This document shows, piece after piece, positions 1-9,282 of a stretch of DNA of 64,000 nt. Position numbers and translations under genes: made by a program. Within the stretch, counting starts at the first letter, position 1. Every line of letters starts with the position of its first letter. The notes beneath the pieces are model-generated. The model saw only the letters and a program-made list of their open reading frames with translations, was not told where the DNA came from and did not search any database. Source of the DNA: Filibacter tadaridae (GTDB lineage Bacteria; Bacillota; Bacilli; Bacillales_A; Planococcaceae); NCBI RefSeq assembly GCF_900609045.1, contig NZ_UXAV01000041.1, positions 105,929-169,928 of the forward strand, written 5' to 3'.

Positions 1-224
1 GTCGCTTGGGCGTTCTATTAGCAACAAGTTTACTCTTAGTCATAGGCATCTGCGTACCTTTGTATGGTCTAGGCTTTCCTGTTTTCGGCCCCACAATTTC
101 TTCCTCGTTCAGTATGCTGTCTTTACTGATTATTTTTGGATTTTCGCTTCTATACAGTTGGTTTTGGTTGGAATTCGGTCTCTATTTTCTGCGTAAGATT
201 AAAGCAATCCTGGGGATAAAATAA
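1..224 (+). CDS. Hypothetical membrane protein, 5' truncated by window edge
   Basis: The reading frame is open from the first bases of the window, so the true start probably lies upstream; the first possible start inside is a TTG at 6. The visible 72 residues form two hydrophobic segments (about residues 2-24 and 35-60) and end in a basic tail (RKIKAILGIK). I do not recognise a family. It converges on the gnt operon, with one hairpin between them. Confidence 0.45.
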   Translation, partial: RLGVLLATSLLLVIGICVPLYGLGFPVFGPTISSSFSMLSLLIIFGFSLLYSWFWLEFGLYFLRKIKAILGIK

Positions 225-226
225 AA

Positions 227-270
227 AAAGACCTTTCGCAAGTTCAATGTTGAACTTGCGAAAGGTCTTT
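227..270 (-). terminator. Terminator of the gnt operon
   Basis: A perfect 20-bp inverted repeat (227-246 with 251-270) with a 4-base loop is followed on the minus strand by a run of T (223-229). It lies 15 bases beyond the gnd stop. It may also stop the plus-strand gene, though the T run on that side is only three bases. Confidence 0.9.
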
Positions 271-284
271 ACAGACTGACAAAG

Positions 285-1688
285 TCATTTCCAATTCGTA
301 TGAAAAGATCCTTCTACATCAGTGCGCTCGTACCTATGTGCACCAAAATAATCACGTTGTGCTTGTAAAAGATTTGCGCTGGAATTAGCTGTACGATAGC
401 TATCATAATAAGAAAGGGAAGCGCTTAGGGATGGAAATGACAGCCCCGACATTACGCCTTCAGTAATAACTTTTCGCAGGCTTACCTGATACTCTTTCGT
501 CTTTTCTACAAAATAAGGTGCAACCAATAAATTTGCTATGCCCCTTTGTGCTTCATACGCTTTACTGATTGTATTTAAAAATTCAGCTCGTATAATACAA
601 CCGCCACGGAAAATTAAAGCGATGTCTTTTAACGGCAAATTCCAATCATAAAGTCCCGAAGTCATTTTGTACTGGGTAAACCCTTGTGCATACGCACAAA
701 CTTTCCCCATATATAAGGCTTGTCTTACATATTCAACCCATACATCTTGATCTAAGTCATCATTTTGAATTTCCGGACCTGCTAATAGAGTTGATGCAGG
801 TACGCGTTCTTCTTTTTTATGGGAAAGGTAACGAGCGAATAACGATTCCGTAATAATTGACACGGGGATACCGTTATCAATTGCTTGGATGCTCGTCCAT
901 TTCCCCGTACCATTTTGGCCGGTTTTATCGAGTATACGATCTACAAGCGGCAAACCTGTTTTGTCATCTTGCTTTCTTAATATATCGGCTGTGATTTCGA
1001 TTAGGTAACTTTTCAATTCGCCTTGATTCCACGTTTCAAATATATCAGCGATTTCCGTCAATGGAATATGCAGTTTCTCTCTTAAAAAAGTATACGCCTC
1101 GGCAATTAGCTGCATATCCGCATACTCAATCCCGTTATGGACCATTTTCACAAAATGGCCAGCGCCTTTCGGACCGATGTAAACGCAGCATGGTTGCCCT
1201 TCCACTTGGGCGGCAATTTTAGTAAGGATAGGTGCCACTTTTTCATACACTTCTTCATCCCCACCAGGCATAAGGGAAGGTCCTTTTAATGCACCTTCTT
1301 CGCCGCCTGAAACGCCGACACCTAAATAATCGATTCCCGTGACCTTTAATTCGTCATACCGGCGTGCGGTGTCTTCGTAATTTGAATTGCCGCCGTCCAT
1401 GATGATATCGCCTGGCTCAAGATGGGGAACGAGTGACTGAATCACCGAATCTACCACTTTTCCAGCTGTCACCATAAGAAATATTTTTCTTGGTGACTGC
1501 AGAGATTGTACAAAACCTTGTACATCATAATACGGATAAATTTCCTCGTGTCCACTTTTTTGTACGAGTTGATCAGTTAAATCAGGTGTGTAATTATAGA
1601 CAGCCACCTTTTCACCCTTACTCGCCATGTTTAACGCGATACTGCTACCCATTACTCCTAGGCCCATAACGCCAATCGTATTGCCCAT
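285..1688 (-). CDS. gnd: 6-phosphogluconate dehydrogenase, decarboxylating
   Basis: Oxidises 6-phosphogluconate with NAD(P)+ to ribulose 5-phosphate and CO2. The 467 residues match the family length. The N-terminal Rossmann motif GVMGLGVMG is at residues 6-14, the catalytic-lysine motif GHFVKMVHNGIEY near residue 180, and the family signature ILDKTGQNGTGKWT near residue 255. ATG start with GGAGG ten bases upstream. It is the last gene of gntR-gntK-gntP-gnd, the same order as gntRKPZ of Bacillus subtilis, so it is probably the gluconate-inducible enzyme (gntZ type). Confidence 0.95.
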   Translation of the reverse strand: MGNTIGVMGLGVMGSSIALNMASKGEKVAVYNYTPDLTDQLVQKSGHEEIYPYYDVQGFVQSLQSPRKIFLMVTAGKVVDSVIQSLVPHLEPGDIIMDGGNSNYEDTARRYDELKVTGIDYLGVGVSGGEEGALKGPSLMPGGDEEVYEKVAPILTKIAAQVEGQPCCVYIGPKGAGHFVKMVHNGIEYADMQLIAEAYTFLREKLHIPLTEIADIFETWNQGELKSYLIEITADILRKQDDKTGLPLVDRILDKTGQNGTGKWTSIQAIDNGIPVSIITESLFARYLSHKKEERVPASTLLAGPEIQNDDLDQDVWVEYVRQALYMGKVCAYAQGFTQYKMTSGLYDWNLPLKDIALIFRGGCIIRAEFLNTISKAYEAQRGIANLLVAPYFVEKTKEYQVSLRKVITEGVMSGLSFPSLSASLSYYDSYRTANSSANLLQAQRDYFGAHRYERTDVEGSFHTNWK

Positions 1689-1706
1689 CTATTTTCAACC
1701 TCCAAT

Positions 1707-3053
1707 TTAAACAACTAAACTTAATAATAAAATAAAGCCTAATCCAGCTATTGAAATAATCGATTCAAGCAATGTCCATGTTGCAAATGTCTCTTTCAAT
1801 GTCAAACCAAAAAACTCTTTAAACATCCAGAAACCAGCATCATTCACATGTGAAGCGATCAAACTTCCTGCCCCAGTTGCCAATACGACCAAAGCTAAAT
1901 TCACATCGGATGTGCCCAACATCGGTATAACCAATCCAGCCGTTGTTAAAGCCGCAACAGTTGCCGACCCCAAAGCAATCCTTAATATAGCCGCGATTAT
2001 CCATGCAAGTAAGATAGGTGATAAGGAAGTTTCACTAAATAATTCCGCTACGTAGCCACCAACACCACCATCAATGAGCACTTGTTTAAACGCCCCACCG
2101 CCCCCGATGATTAAGAGTAGCATCCCAATATTTGCGATTGCGATCGAACAAGAATTCATCACTGTTTTCATCGGAATATTTCTAGCTAATCCCATTGTAA
2201 AGATTGCGAGCAATAAAGATAAAACCATTGCTGTAGATGCATTTCCTACGAAACGAACAATTTCGAATGCCTGATTATCCGCAATGTCAGCTGTCTTCTG
2301 GACCATTGAAATAATTGTGGCGATAGACATTAAAATAACAGGAAACATTGCCGTAAAAACACTGATTCCAAAACCGGGTGTATCTTCAATTTTAAACGTT
2401 TTTTGTTCACCCAAAGAAGCAATATCCCCTGTCCGATTGAACGAATCAGGTACAAGTCTTTTGGCAAGCTTTGTAAATAAAGGACCCGCTATAATGACGG
2501 TTGGAATTGCGATGATAAAACCATAAAGCAAAACTTCACCAATATTAGCACCATATTCTCCAGCGATTACAGTCGGTCCTGGATGCGGTGGTAAGAATCC
2601 ATGAGTCACTGATAAAGCAGCAGCCATAGGAATCCCTAAATATAAAATAGAAACCTTTAATTGTTTTGAAATAGTAAATACGATTGGAATTAATAACACC
2701 AGTCCTACTTCAAAGAACAAGGCGATGCCGATAATGAATGACGCAACTACAACGGCCCATTGAATATTTCTTTCCCCGAATTTATCAATCAAGGTTATCG
2801 AAATACGTTGCGCACCTCCCGCATCCGCGATTAACCTACCCAACATTGCACCAAGACCGAAGATCAATGCCAAATGGCCAAGTGTTCCACCCAATCCGGC
2901 TTCAATTGAGGAGACAATACTATCCAGTGGCATACCCAAGGCTAAAGCGACACCGAAGGAGACAATGATTAAAGAGACAAACGTGTTTAATTTGAATCCC
3001 ATGATTAAAATAAGTAATGCTACAATCCCTACTGATACAATGATTAACGGCAT
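1707..3053 (-). CDS. gntP: Gluconate permease, GntP family
   Basis: Gluconate:H+ symporter of the inner membrane. The 448 residues are almost entirely hydrophobic with about 12-14 predicted membrane segments. Family-typical stretches include HGFLPPHPGPT near residue 150 and LIASHVNDAGFW near residue 400. ATG start with GGGAG six bases upstream. It lies between gntK and gnd with gaps of about 20 bases, so all are probably on one transcript. Family members also carry other sugar acids, but the operon context favours gluconate. Confidence 0.93.
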   Translation of the reverse strand: MPLIIVSVGIVALLILIMGFKLNTFVSLIIVSFGVALALGMPLDSIVSSIEAGLGGTLGHLALIFGLGAMLGRLIADAGGAQRISITLIDKFGERNIQWAVVVASFIIGIALFFEVGLVLLIPIVFTISKQLKVSILYLGIPMAAALSVTHGFLPPHPGPTVIAGEYGANIGEVLLYGFIIAIPTVIIAGPLFTKLAKRLVPDSFNRTGDIASLGEQKTFKIEDTPGFGISVFTAMFPVILMSIATIISMVQKTADIADNQAFEIVRFVGNASTAMVLSLLLAIFTMGLARNIPMKTVMNSCSIAIANIGMLLLIIGGGGAFKQVLIDGGVGGYVAELFSETSLSPILLAWIIAAILRIALGSATVAALTTAGLVIPMLGTSDVNLALVVLATGAGSLIASHVNDAGFWMFKEFFGLTLKETFATWTLLESIISIAGLGFILLLSLVV

Positions 3054-3075
3054 AATAATCTCCCTCTGTGGTTCC

Positions 3076-4623
3076 TTATTTAGTTGAAATTAAGCTTCTC
3101 TGATAACTTGCGATACTCGCATACTCGTTTTCCAGTACTCTGGATAAATTAATGAATATTGGTAATAGCTTTTTGTATTCATCCACATCGGCTTCAATCG
3201 GTGTATGCTTATGCGTATTACCGACCATTTCAGACACGACATCAAATGATTCGACCTTTCCCGTGGCATAGAGTCCCAAAATACAAGCACCCAAACACGA
3301 ACTTTCATAGCTTTCGGGAACAATCACTTCCAGATCAAATATATCGGCCATCATTTGACGCCATACGCTTGATCTTGCAAATCCACCAGTCGCTTGAATT
3401 CGAGTAACGGGTTGATCCATAACTTCTAGTAATGCTAAAAAAACTGTGTACAGATTATAAATCACGCCTTCAAGAGCTGCGCGAATCATATGTTCCTTCT
3501 TATGCGACACTGTTAAGCCAAAGAATGAGCCCCGCACGTCAGGATTCCACAAAGGTGCACGTTCACCCGCTAGGTACGGATGGAATAACAAACCATCCGA
3601 GCCAGCTCTTACACGTTCGGCAATCTTCGTTAACACTTCATACGGATCAATACCTAACCTTTTCGCTGTCTCTACCTCTGATGATGCAAATTCATCTCTA
3701 ACCCAGCGAAGTACGATACCGCCATTGTTTACAGGCCCGCCAATGACCCAATGGTTTTCGGTTAATGCATAACAGAATATCCGTCCCTTTTCGTCTGTTT
3801 GAGGACGGTCAATGACGGTCCGTATCGCACCACTAGTACCAATCGTTACCGCGACTTCACCCTTACCGATCGCATTGACACCTATATTAGAAAGCACGCC
3901 ATCACTTGCGCCAATGACAAATTTAGTCCGCGGATTAATTCCAATTTTTCTTGCTAATTTTGAGTCACAATTCGTAAAAACCGTTGTTGTCGGTACAAGT
4001 TCAGACAACTGCTCTGAAGTGACACCAGCAATTTCCAACGCTTCTTCATCCCAATTCAGCTTCTCGAGATTCATCATCCCCATCGCTGAGGCCAACGAAT
4101 GATCCACGACGTACCGATCAAAAAACTTTTTAAAAATATATTCTTTAATGCCTATATATTTTTTCGCTTTGGCTGCTAGCTCAGGACAATCATGCACAAT
4201 CCAAGCAATTTTGCTTAATGGAGACATAGGGTGAATCGGTGTACCAGTTCGTTTATATACCTCATGACCATTTAACTCTTCTTTTATTTTACGTGTCCAA
4301 GCTTCACTTCGATTATCTGCCCACGTGATACACTGCGTTAGGGGCTGATCGTCTTCATCCATCGCAATAACACTGTGCATCGCACTGCTAAATGATATGA
4401 ACAACAGACGGTCCGGAGAAATACCGGAATTCCCCATTACATTCGAAATTACTTGCATCACAGCTTGAGATATTTCTTCTGGGTTCTGTTCAGCTGTCGA
4501 CATATCCGGCGTAAAAAGAGGATAACCGATATTCTCTTGCTGAATGATTTTACCTTCTTCAGTAAATAAAACAGCTTTCGTACTTGTCGTGCCTATATCT
4601 ACGCCTAACATATAATTCGTCAA
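3076..4623 (-). CDS. gntK: Gluconokinase (FGGY family)
   Basis: Phosphorylates gluconate to 6-phosphogluconate with ATP, the substrate of the downstream gnd. The 515 residues show both FGGY-kinase halves: the N-terminal phosphate-binding motif GVDIGTTSTKAVLF (residues 7-20) and the C-terminal ATP-binding part with ATGGFARSSVWRQ near residue 410. The start is TTG, with GGGAG eight bases upstream. It follows the gntR stop by two bases, which suggests translational coupling. Confidence 0.93.
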   Translation of the reverse strand: MTNYMLGVDIGTTSTKAVLFTEEGKIIQQENIGYPLFTPDMSTAEQNPEEISQAVMQVISNVMGNSGISPDRLLFISFSSAMHSVIAMDEDDQPLTQCITWADNRSEAWTRKIKEELNGHEVYKRTGTPIHPMSPLSKIAWIVHDCPELAAKAKKYIGIKEYIFKKFFDRYVVDHSLASAMGMMNLEKLNWDEEALEIAGVTSEQLSELVPTTTVFTNCDSKLARKIGINPRTKFVIGASDGVLSNIGVNAIGKGEVAVTIGTSGAIRTVIDRPQTDEKGRIFCYALTENHWVIGGPVNNGGIVLRWVRDEFASSEVETAKRLGIDPYEVLTKIAERVRAGSDGLLFHPYLAGERAPLWNPDVRGSFFGLTVSHKKEHMIRAALEGVIYNLYTVFLALLEVMDQPVTRIQATGGFARSSVWRQMMADIFDLEVIVPESYESSCLGACILGLYATGKVESFDVVSEMVGNTHKHTPIEADVDEYKKLLPIFINLSRVLENEYASIASYQRSLISTK

Positions 4624-4625
4624 AT

Positions 4626-5348
4626 TTATCGCTCCCTTCCTTCAGTGAGCATTTGCTGCGACATCCAAAGGTCTCCCACTTCACCTTGCACATTATCGAA
4701 ATTCTGATGCAAAGCTTGAATCATTATTGCTCTATCTTTTGTTTTAATCGCTTTAATATAAACCTCATGATTTTTCAGTATTCGTGTGAAATCATCGTAC
4801 TTTTCTTCTAAGCGCATTCTCATTGATAAAAGAATTAAACTTTCCATAACAGGTTTCGTATTATTCCAAATCAGCATGATGTAAGAATGATTGATCGAAC
4901 GAATAATCGTTTCATGAAATAATACATCTTGATAGGAGAACTCATCTGCATCTTTGTATTTAATAGCAACTTCCATCATTTCAAGTATCTTACTTAACTC
5001 TCTTACTAATTCACTTGTGTCTATTTTCACGATCCGTTCATACACGAACGTTTCGATTAGCAAACGCACATCATATATTTCCTTTATATCCTGTTCAGTT
5101 AAACCGACTACAACCGCGCCCATTCTTTCTAGTCGGATAATATTTTCAGATGCCAGTATTTTCAATGCTTCACGAATAGGTGAGCGACTAACTTCAAATT
5201 CTGATGCTAATTTATTTTCCGATAAAATAGTGCCCTTTGTAATCATGCCCGAAATAATCCGCGTTCTAACCTCGCATGCTAAACGCACACCAGTAGAAGC
5301 GCCCGCACCCCATTTTGGAGGGTATATAAACTCTTTGGTTTTGCTCAT
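4626..5348 (-). CDS. gntR: Gluconate operon repressor GntR
   Basis: GntR/FadR-type regulator of about 240 residues. It has an N-terminal winged helix (LACEVRTRIISGMITKGTIL, then SRSPIREALKIL) and a C-terminal FCD-like all-helical ligand domain with scattered Asp/His residues. The frame is open further upstream, but the ATG at 5348 (MSKTKEF) has GAAGGG at good spacing and lies downstream of the predicted transcript start, so I prefer it. It heads the operon and should bind the palindrome at 5377-5394, releasing it when gluconate is present, as in B. subtilis. Confidence 0.92.
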   Translation of the reverse strand: MSKTKEFIYPPKWGAGASTGVRLACEVRTRIISGMITKGTILSENKLASEFEVSRSPIREALKILASENIIRLERMGAVVVGLTEQDIKEIYDVRLLIETFVYERIVKIDTSELVRELSKILEMMEVAIKYKDADEFSYQDVLFHETIIRSINHSYIMLIWNNTKPVMESLILLSMRMRLEEKYDDFTRILKNHEVYIKAIKTKDRAIMIQALHQNFDNVQGEVGDLWMSQQMLTEGRER

Positions 5349-5376
5349 AACATCCCTTCTTCCTTTGAATGTCGAT

Positions 5377-5394
5377 ATACTTGTATACAAGTAT
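5377..5394 (-). promoter_or_regulatory. GntR operator
   Basis: ATACTTGTATACAAGTAT is a perfect 18-bp palindrome and, from memory, identical to the B. subtilis gnt operator. It overlaps the -10 box and covers the predicted transcription start. Confidence 0.88.
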
Positions 5395-5421
5395 AATAGT
5401 GCAATTATCACGAAATGTAAA
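5393..5421 (-). promoter_or_regulatory. gnt operon promoter
   Basis: On the minus strand, -35 TTTACA (5416-5421) and -10 TATTAT (5393-5398) are 17 bases apart. The start would fall near 5386, in the middle of the GntR operator. Confidence 0.75.
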
Positions 5422-5429
5422 CGCTTTTA
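5416..5429 (-). promoter_or_regulatory. Probable cre site (CcpA)
   Basis: TGTAAACGCTTTTA matches the catabolite-responsive element consensus TGWAANCGNTNWCA except at one outer position. It overlaps the -35 box, as expected for carbon catabolite repression. Confidence 0.6.
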
Positions 5430-5469
5430 TGATGGAATAATAACGTTAACGGATGATTAGTTTTAGACC

Positions 5470-5507
5470 AAAAAACGACAACCCCTATTACGGAGTTGTC
5501 GCTTTTT
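5470..5507 (-). terminator. Terminator of the metalloprotease gene
   Basis: The 7-bp stem CGACAAC/GTTGTCG (5476-5482, 5495-5501) is flanked by A5-6 on one side and T5 on the other, so it can end transcription from either direction. It serves the minus gene ending at 5546. Confidence 0.7.
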
Positions 5508-5545
5508 GTTGTAGGGATAATTGTTTGCGTGCCAGTGTAGCTACT

Positions 5546-6394
5546 TTATTTCAACCAAGCCACTATATCTGCCTTCACATCATTGCCATTCCAAAAAGCC
5601 AGCGCCTCTGCCTCCCCTATCCTTTCAACGAGATGCCCGACGTAATCCATCCCCAGTAAATAGCCTAATCGGTTAGAACCGAAATAGCTGCCGCCGGATA
5701 AGCGGAACCACTCCTTTTCCTTGACCATGTCCCATCCCGATAACACATCTTCCAGAAAGCGTTTTTTCACTTCAAGTTTATTCTCTTCATAACACTTCAC
5801 CCACAAATCCCCGTCGTCATCGTACGTGAAATACACTGACTTATTTAGACCGGGAACGATTTTTTGTGATAAATACGTCGCTGCCCCCTCCGTATAAAGT
5901 GTTGTAAGACCGTGCATCCAATCGACTGACCTCCAGTCCATCCCCTGCTTAGCAGCGAATGAAAAATGAGTGACATGGCCAATTTCATGTGCAACAATCA
6001 CCTTTAAATGATTGGATACAGGAGACAATTTTTCAACCGCAAAGTAAATATCTCCCTTAATTTCCCTTGTGACAAATGCATTCGAACCAAACGTGCCAAC
6101 AAGGATATTATAGTTAATAGCAAGATCATTATTGAAGACGTTCATATAGACTCCATCAATCTCTTCGATAATTTCGGGTAGCTTCCCCGACATGGTACGT
6201 ATATCTTCGATTTTACTAGGGTATTTATCAATTGCTGCCTGAAGACGTTCTTCAGTTTTCGGACAGTGGTTCGGAAAATACTGGTCAAATATCTCTGGAT
6301 GCCTGTTAATATAAGTCTGTAAATCGGGTAATTCAAATTCCTTCTTAGATTCGTACAGCTCCAGAAAGTCTGGAATGCAATTTTTAATCCGCAA
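5546..6394 (-). CDS. Putative HExxH zinc metalloprotease
   Basis: Predicted soluble protein of 282 residues with the zincin motif VAHEIGHVTHF near residue 135. A second conserved cluster, TEGAATYLSQ, lies about 30 residues later and could supply the third, glutamate ligand as in gluzincins and DUF2268-like predicted proteases. No signal peptide or membrane segment is visible, so it should be cytosolic. TTG start with GGGAGG seven bases upstream. It stands alone with its own terminator. The substrate is unknown. Confidence 0.7.
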   Translation of the reverse strand: MRIKNCIPDFLELYESKKEFELPDLQTYINRHPEIFDQYFPNHCPKTEERLQAAIDKYPSKIEDIRTMSGKLPEIIEEIDGVYMNVFNNDLAINYNILVGTFGSNAFVTREIKGDIYFAVEKLSPVSNHLKVIVAHEIGHVTHFSFAAKQGMDWRSVDWMHGLTTLYTEGAATYLSQKIVPGLNKSVYFTYDDDGDLWVKCYEENKLEVKKRFLEDVLSGWDMVKEKEWFRLSGGSYFGSNRLGYLLGMDYVGHLVERIGEAEALAFWNGNDVKADIVAWLK

Positions 6395-6525
6395 GTGAAT
6401 TCCTCCCTTTTTTCAGTCTACCACCGGCTTCGTAATAGTTGAAAATAAAAATTGAAATTTCCGTAAATACTTATCGGCATGGTAGAATAAGCCAGAAAAT
6501 TGTTATACCTGGTGTTGTATCCTGT

Positions 6526-6600
6526 GTCACTCATACAAACATGAAAGTTTAAACAATCAAGACAGTTGAAAAAAACGCGAAAGTTTGAGTGACTGTCACC
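6526..6600. repeat. Dispersed hairpin repeat, family A (long form)
   Basis: Begins GTCACTCATACAAACATG and ends GTTTGAGTGACTGTCACC, with about 36 extra bases in the loop compared with the compact copy at 7176. The outer GTCACTC/GAGTGAC arms pair. The rest of 6395-6730 shows no gene. Confidence 0.75.
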
Positions 6601-6730
6601 GCAGATTTGATAAATATATCGCAGAGAAGCGTCAACAATATTCGTGTTTGTGCTTTCCCTTTTATATCCTTGTTAGTATAAATGGAAACATCATAAAGCA
6701 AGTAGTAAAGTTTTGACACCTAAACCATCG

Positions 6731-7144
6731 TTAATCATTAGGGTAGCCACAAAGTTCTACTAAAGTTCCCGCAGTTGATGCAGGATTAATATAAATAAGC
6801 CTTCTCCCACGTGTGTTAGTACGTAGTGTGTCCTCTAGAAAACGAATCCCTTTTTCTTTCGCCTCGAGTATTGCTTTGTCCAAATCTTCAACTCGATATG
6901 CAATATGATGCACCCCTTTTCCCCGTTGCTTTATAAACCGGGCAATTGGAGAGTTCTTGTTGGTTGGTTCCAGTAATTCAATTACTTTATCATTCGTTCT
7001 GACCACAGCAACATGCACTTCAACACCAGGTGCATCACTTGTATAACGATCCTCCAACAATCCATTTAGTACATTAAGATAGAACGGAAGCACATCATCG
7101 ATACTTCTAACAGCAATTCCAACATGATCTAAAACATGGTCCAA
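6731..7144 (-). CDS. VOC-family protein, methylmalonyl-CoA epimerase-like
   Basis: Small metalloenzyme of the vicinal-oxygen-chelate fold, about 137 residues with two beta-alpha-beta-beta-beta repeats. Likely metal ligands are the His in LDHVGIAV at the N terminus, the His pair in GVHHIAYRV mid-protein and the Glu in GTLVELCG at the C terminus. This arrangement resembles methylmalonyl-CoA epimerase and YqjC-like proteins. An in-frame GTG at 7180 exists, but it lies inside a repeat hairpin. The TTG at 7144 has GGAGG seven bases upstream and fits the family N terminus, so I use it. No mutase genes are nearby, so the substrate is open. Confidence 0.7.
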   Translation of the reverse strand: MDHVLDHVGIAVRSIDDVLPFYLNVLNGLLEDRYTSDAPGVEVHVAVVRTNDKVIELLEPTNKNSPIARFIKQRGKGVHHIAYRVEDLDKAILEAKEKGIRFLEDTLRTNTRGRRLIYINPASTAGTLVELCGYPND

Positions 7145-7175
7145 TTTAGTTCCTCCGTTCGGTATCCAGCGAATT

Positions 7176-7214
7176 GTCACTCATACAAACATGAACGTTT
7201 GAGTGACTGTCACC
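7176..7214. repeat. Dispersed hairpin repeat, family A (compact form)
   Basis: 39 bp. Outer arms GTCACTC/GAGTGAC and inner arms AAAC/GTTT fold around ATGAAC. It sits between two minus-strand genes, immediately upstream of the VOC gene. Confidence 0.8.
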
Positions 7215-7230
7215 ATGGACTTTTCTAAAT

Positions 7231-8208
7231 TTATTTCCCAACAGGGTCTATCGGTTCCTTCCCCGTTAAAACAGCAACTAAATTCTCGGCCGCTCGCATC
7301 GCCATTGCCGCTTCCGTTCTCGCTGTAGCGGATCCGATGTGAGGGACAGTAACGACATTCGACATTTGAAGTAATGGGTTATCTTGATCCACAGGCTCTT
7401 TTTCAAATACATCCAATCCTGCTCCGTAGATCTCCCCATTTTGTAATGCATGAATAAGCGCTTGTTCATCTACTGTCTGACCGCGAGATACATTTATGAA
7501 AATGGCTGATTTCTTCATCAATTTAAATTCTTCTTCGCCAATAATTTGGAACGTCTCAGGTGTAAGAGGGGTCATCAACACGATATAATCGGCACGTGTT
7601 AAAAGCGACGTCAAGTCGCAATACTCTGCACCATACTTGTCTTCAGCTTCCGGTTTTCTGTTCCGATTAAAATAAAGGACATCCATATTAAATCCGAATT
7701 TCGCTCTTCTTGCAATCGCTTCTCCAATCCGCCCCATACCAATGATGCCTAGCGTGGTACCATGTACATCCAATCCATAAGTCTCGTGATAATTTGTCGT
7801 TGGTTTCCAGCTTCCTTCTTTGACAAACTGATCTAATTCAGTGATGCGTCTAGCAGTGGATAAAATCAGTGCAAATGCTAAATCCGCAACCGTTTCATCC
7901 AACACATAAGGAGTATTGGTTCCAATTATATTTCGTTTATTCATAGCTTCTACATCAAAATTATTGTAACCAACAGATACGTTACTAATGACTTTTAAAA
8001 GAGGGGCGTGATTCAGCAGCTCGTCATCAATCACTCCAACCATACTGCTACCCGCCGTATATAATCCTTCAACATCGGTAATTTCCTTTAACAAAACATC
8101 TCTTGTAATCCGTCCATCGCCCTGCCATTCACGAATATCACAATAAGTTGCCATAAATTCTTTCACATGTTCAGGTACAGAATATGTTGAATACACTTTC
8201 GGTTTCAC
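7231..8208 (-). CDS. D-isomer-specific 2-hydroxyacid dehydrogenase (glyoxylate / 2-ketogluconate reductase type)
   Basis: NAD(P)H-dependent reductase of 2-keto acids, 325 residues. The NAD-binding motif GIIGMGRIGEAIA is near residue 155. The catalytic triad is visible as Arg in NVSRGQTVDE, Glu in DVFEKEPVDQ and His in VPHIGSATART. It resembles B. subtilis YvcT and GhrB enzymes that reduce glyoxylate, hydroxypyruvate or 2-keto-D-gluconate. The nearby gluconate operon makes 2-ketogluconate attractive, but this is inference. GTG start with a run of G eight bases upstream. Confidence 0.85.
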   Translation of the reverse strand: MKPKVYSTYSVPEHVKEFMATYCDIREWQGDGRITRDVLLKEITDVEGLYTAGSSMVGVIDDELLNHAPLLKVISNVSVGYNNFDVEAMNKRNIIGTNTPYVLDETVADLAFALILSTARRITELDQFVKEGSWKPTTNYHETYGLDVHGTTLGIIGMGRIGEAIARRAKFGFNMDVLYFNRNRKPEAEDKYGAEYCDLTSLLTRADYIVLMTPLTPETFQIIGEEEFKLMKKSAIFINVSRGQTVDEQALIHALQNGEIYGAGLDVFEKEPVDQDNPLLQMSNVVTVPHIGSATARTEAAMAMRAAENLVAVLTGKEPIDPVGK

Positions 8209-8278
8209 TTTTCATTCCCCCCTACTATTCAATAAAACCTGAATCCATCATTAACGGTGTCACCATGCGAAGCGAATT

Positions 8279-8989
8279 TTAACATCTTACATATTTGCGT
8301 TTGAAACCAAGTTTTCCTCTGTCTACTTCTTTTTGAATGCTTTCGTAAGCGTTTAGGATACTGCTTTTTTTCTTGTCTCGTTTGACTTCTACTGTACCTA
8401 CTACACTTGCTGTTTTGACCGCCATTTCATGGAGCGGCAAATATGAAACGCCTACAGTGTGTAGAAAATTATTCATAGCGGATTTCGTTCGTTCTGGAGA
8501 ATCGTGAATCGTGTTTTTCATGGTTTCAAGCATGCTGGTAATCTTGCTCTCGGAAAATTCAACGTCGGAGCGATTACCTAAAAGCCAACAGTAGCAACTC
8601 CAGCCCGCTGACATCCTCAGCTCTTCACCGCTTGCAATCCATTTATCAGCAACTTCTTGTGCAATATCTGACTCTGATAAAGTTACGGCCACTACATAAT
8701 CGGACAGCATATAAAAATAGGCCGAATCAATCCAACGATCAAAATCCGATTCAGTCATTGCTTTTGGGTCTGCAATAATGCCCGCAAAGTACATGGCATC
8801 GTAGTTCCTTGTCGCATAAAGCTCTTCAGCTAACTGTTGATTTAATTTCAGGTTCTTTGCGATTGGTTTCATCGCACCTGTAGCCACGCCGAAAACAGGC
8901 TCATGCGCGCCATTGGATATGTATATTTTTTTAGTTCGTTCCTTGCCAAGGGCTTCAAGCTCCTGCATTACCATTTCTACATTCATCAT
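8279..8989 (-). CDS. AlkD-like DNA alkylation repair protein
   Basis: 236 residues, predicted all-helical, resembling the AlkD/HEAT-repeat DNA glycosylase superfamily that removes alkylated bases. Recognised stretches are SNGAHEPVFGVATGAMKPIAK (residues 25-45) and NYDAMYFAGIIADPKAMTESDFDRWIDSAYFYMLSDY, which match Bacillales proteins annotated this way. ATG start with GAGGAA seven bases upstream. I cannot confirm the catalytic aspartate by eye. Single gene. Confidence 0.65.
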   Translation of the reverse strand: MMNVEMVMQELEALGKERTKKIYISNGAHEPVFGVATGAMKPIAKNLKLNQQLAEELYATRNYDAMYFAGIIADPKAMTESDFDRWIDSAYFYMLSDYVVAVTLSESDIAQEVADKWIASGEELRMSAGWSCYCWLLGNRSDVEFSESKITSMLETMKNTIHDSPERTKSAMNNFLHTVGVSYLPLHEMAVKTASVVGTVEVKRDKKKSSILNAYESIQKEVDRGKLGFKRKYVRC

Positions 8990-9282
8990 TTAGCACTTCC
9001 TCTTTTCGGAGTATTCCTTCTACTATTTTGCCCATTGAATTCACAGTGCCACAGTCACTTATACAAACTGATGGCAATACGATACCCATTCGCAATTTCG
9101 AAACGAACATACGAGTCTGCCTATGTATACGTTCCACTTCGCTAAAAGTTCCACTCAATTGAAGGTATCGGGGAAATTAAATACGGATAGTAGAACGAAA
9201 TTAATGGCTGGCGCTTTCTATTAATTGAAAAGTAGAACTTCTTGAGTTATATTTATACTACACTATCAAAGGGGATGAGCAT

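Noticed and set aside
4954..5460. 168-codon plus-strand frame opposite gntR
   Set aside because: Antisense shadow of gntR running across its promoter; no protein-like features.
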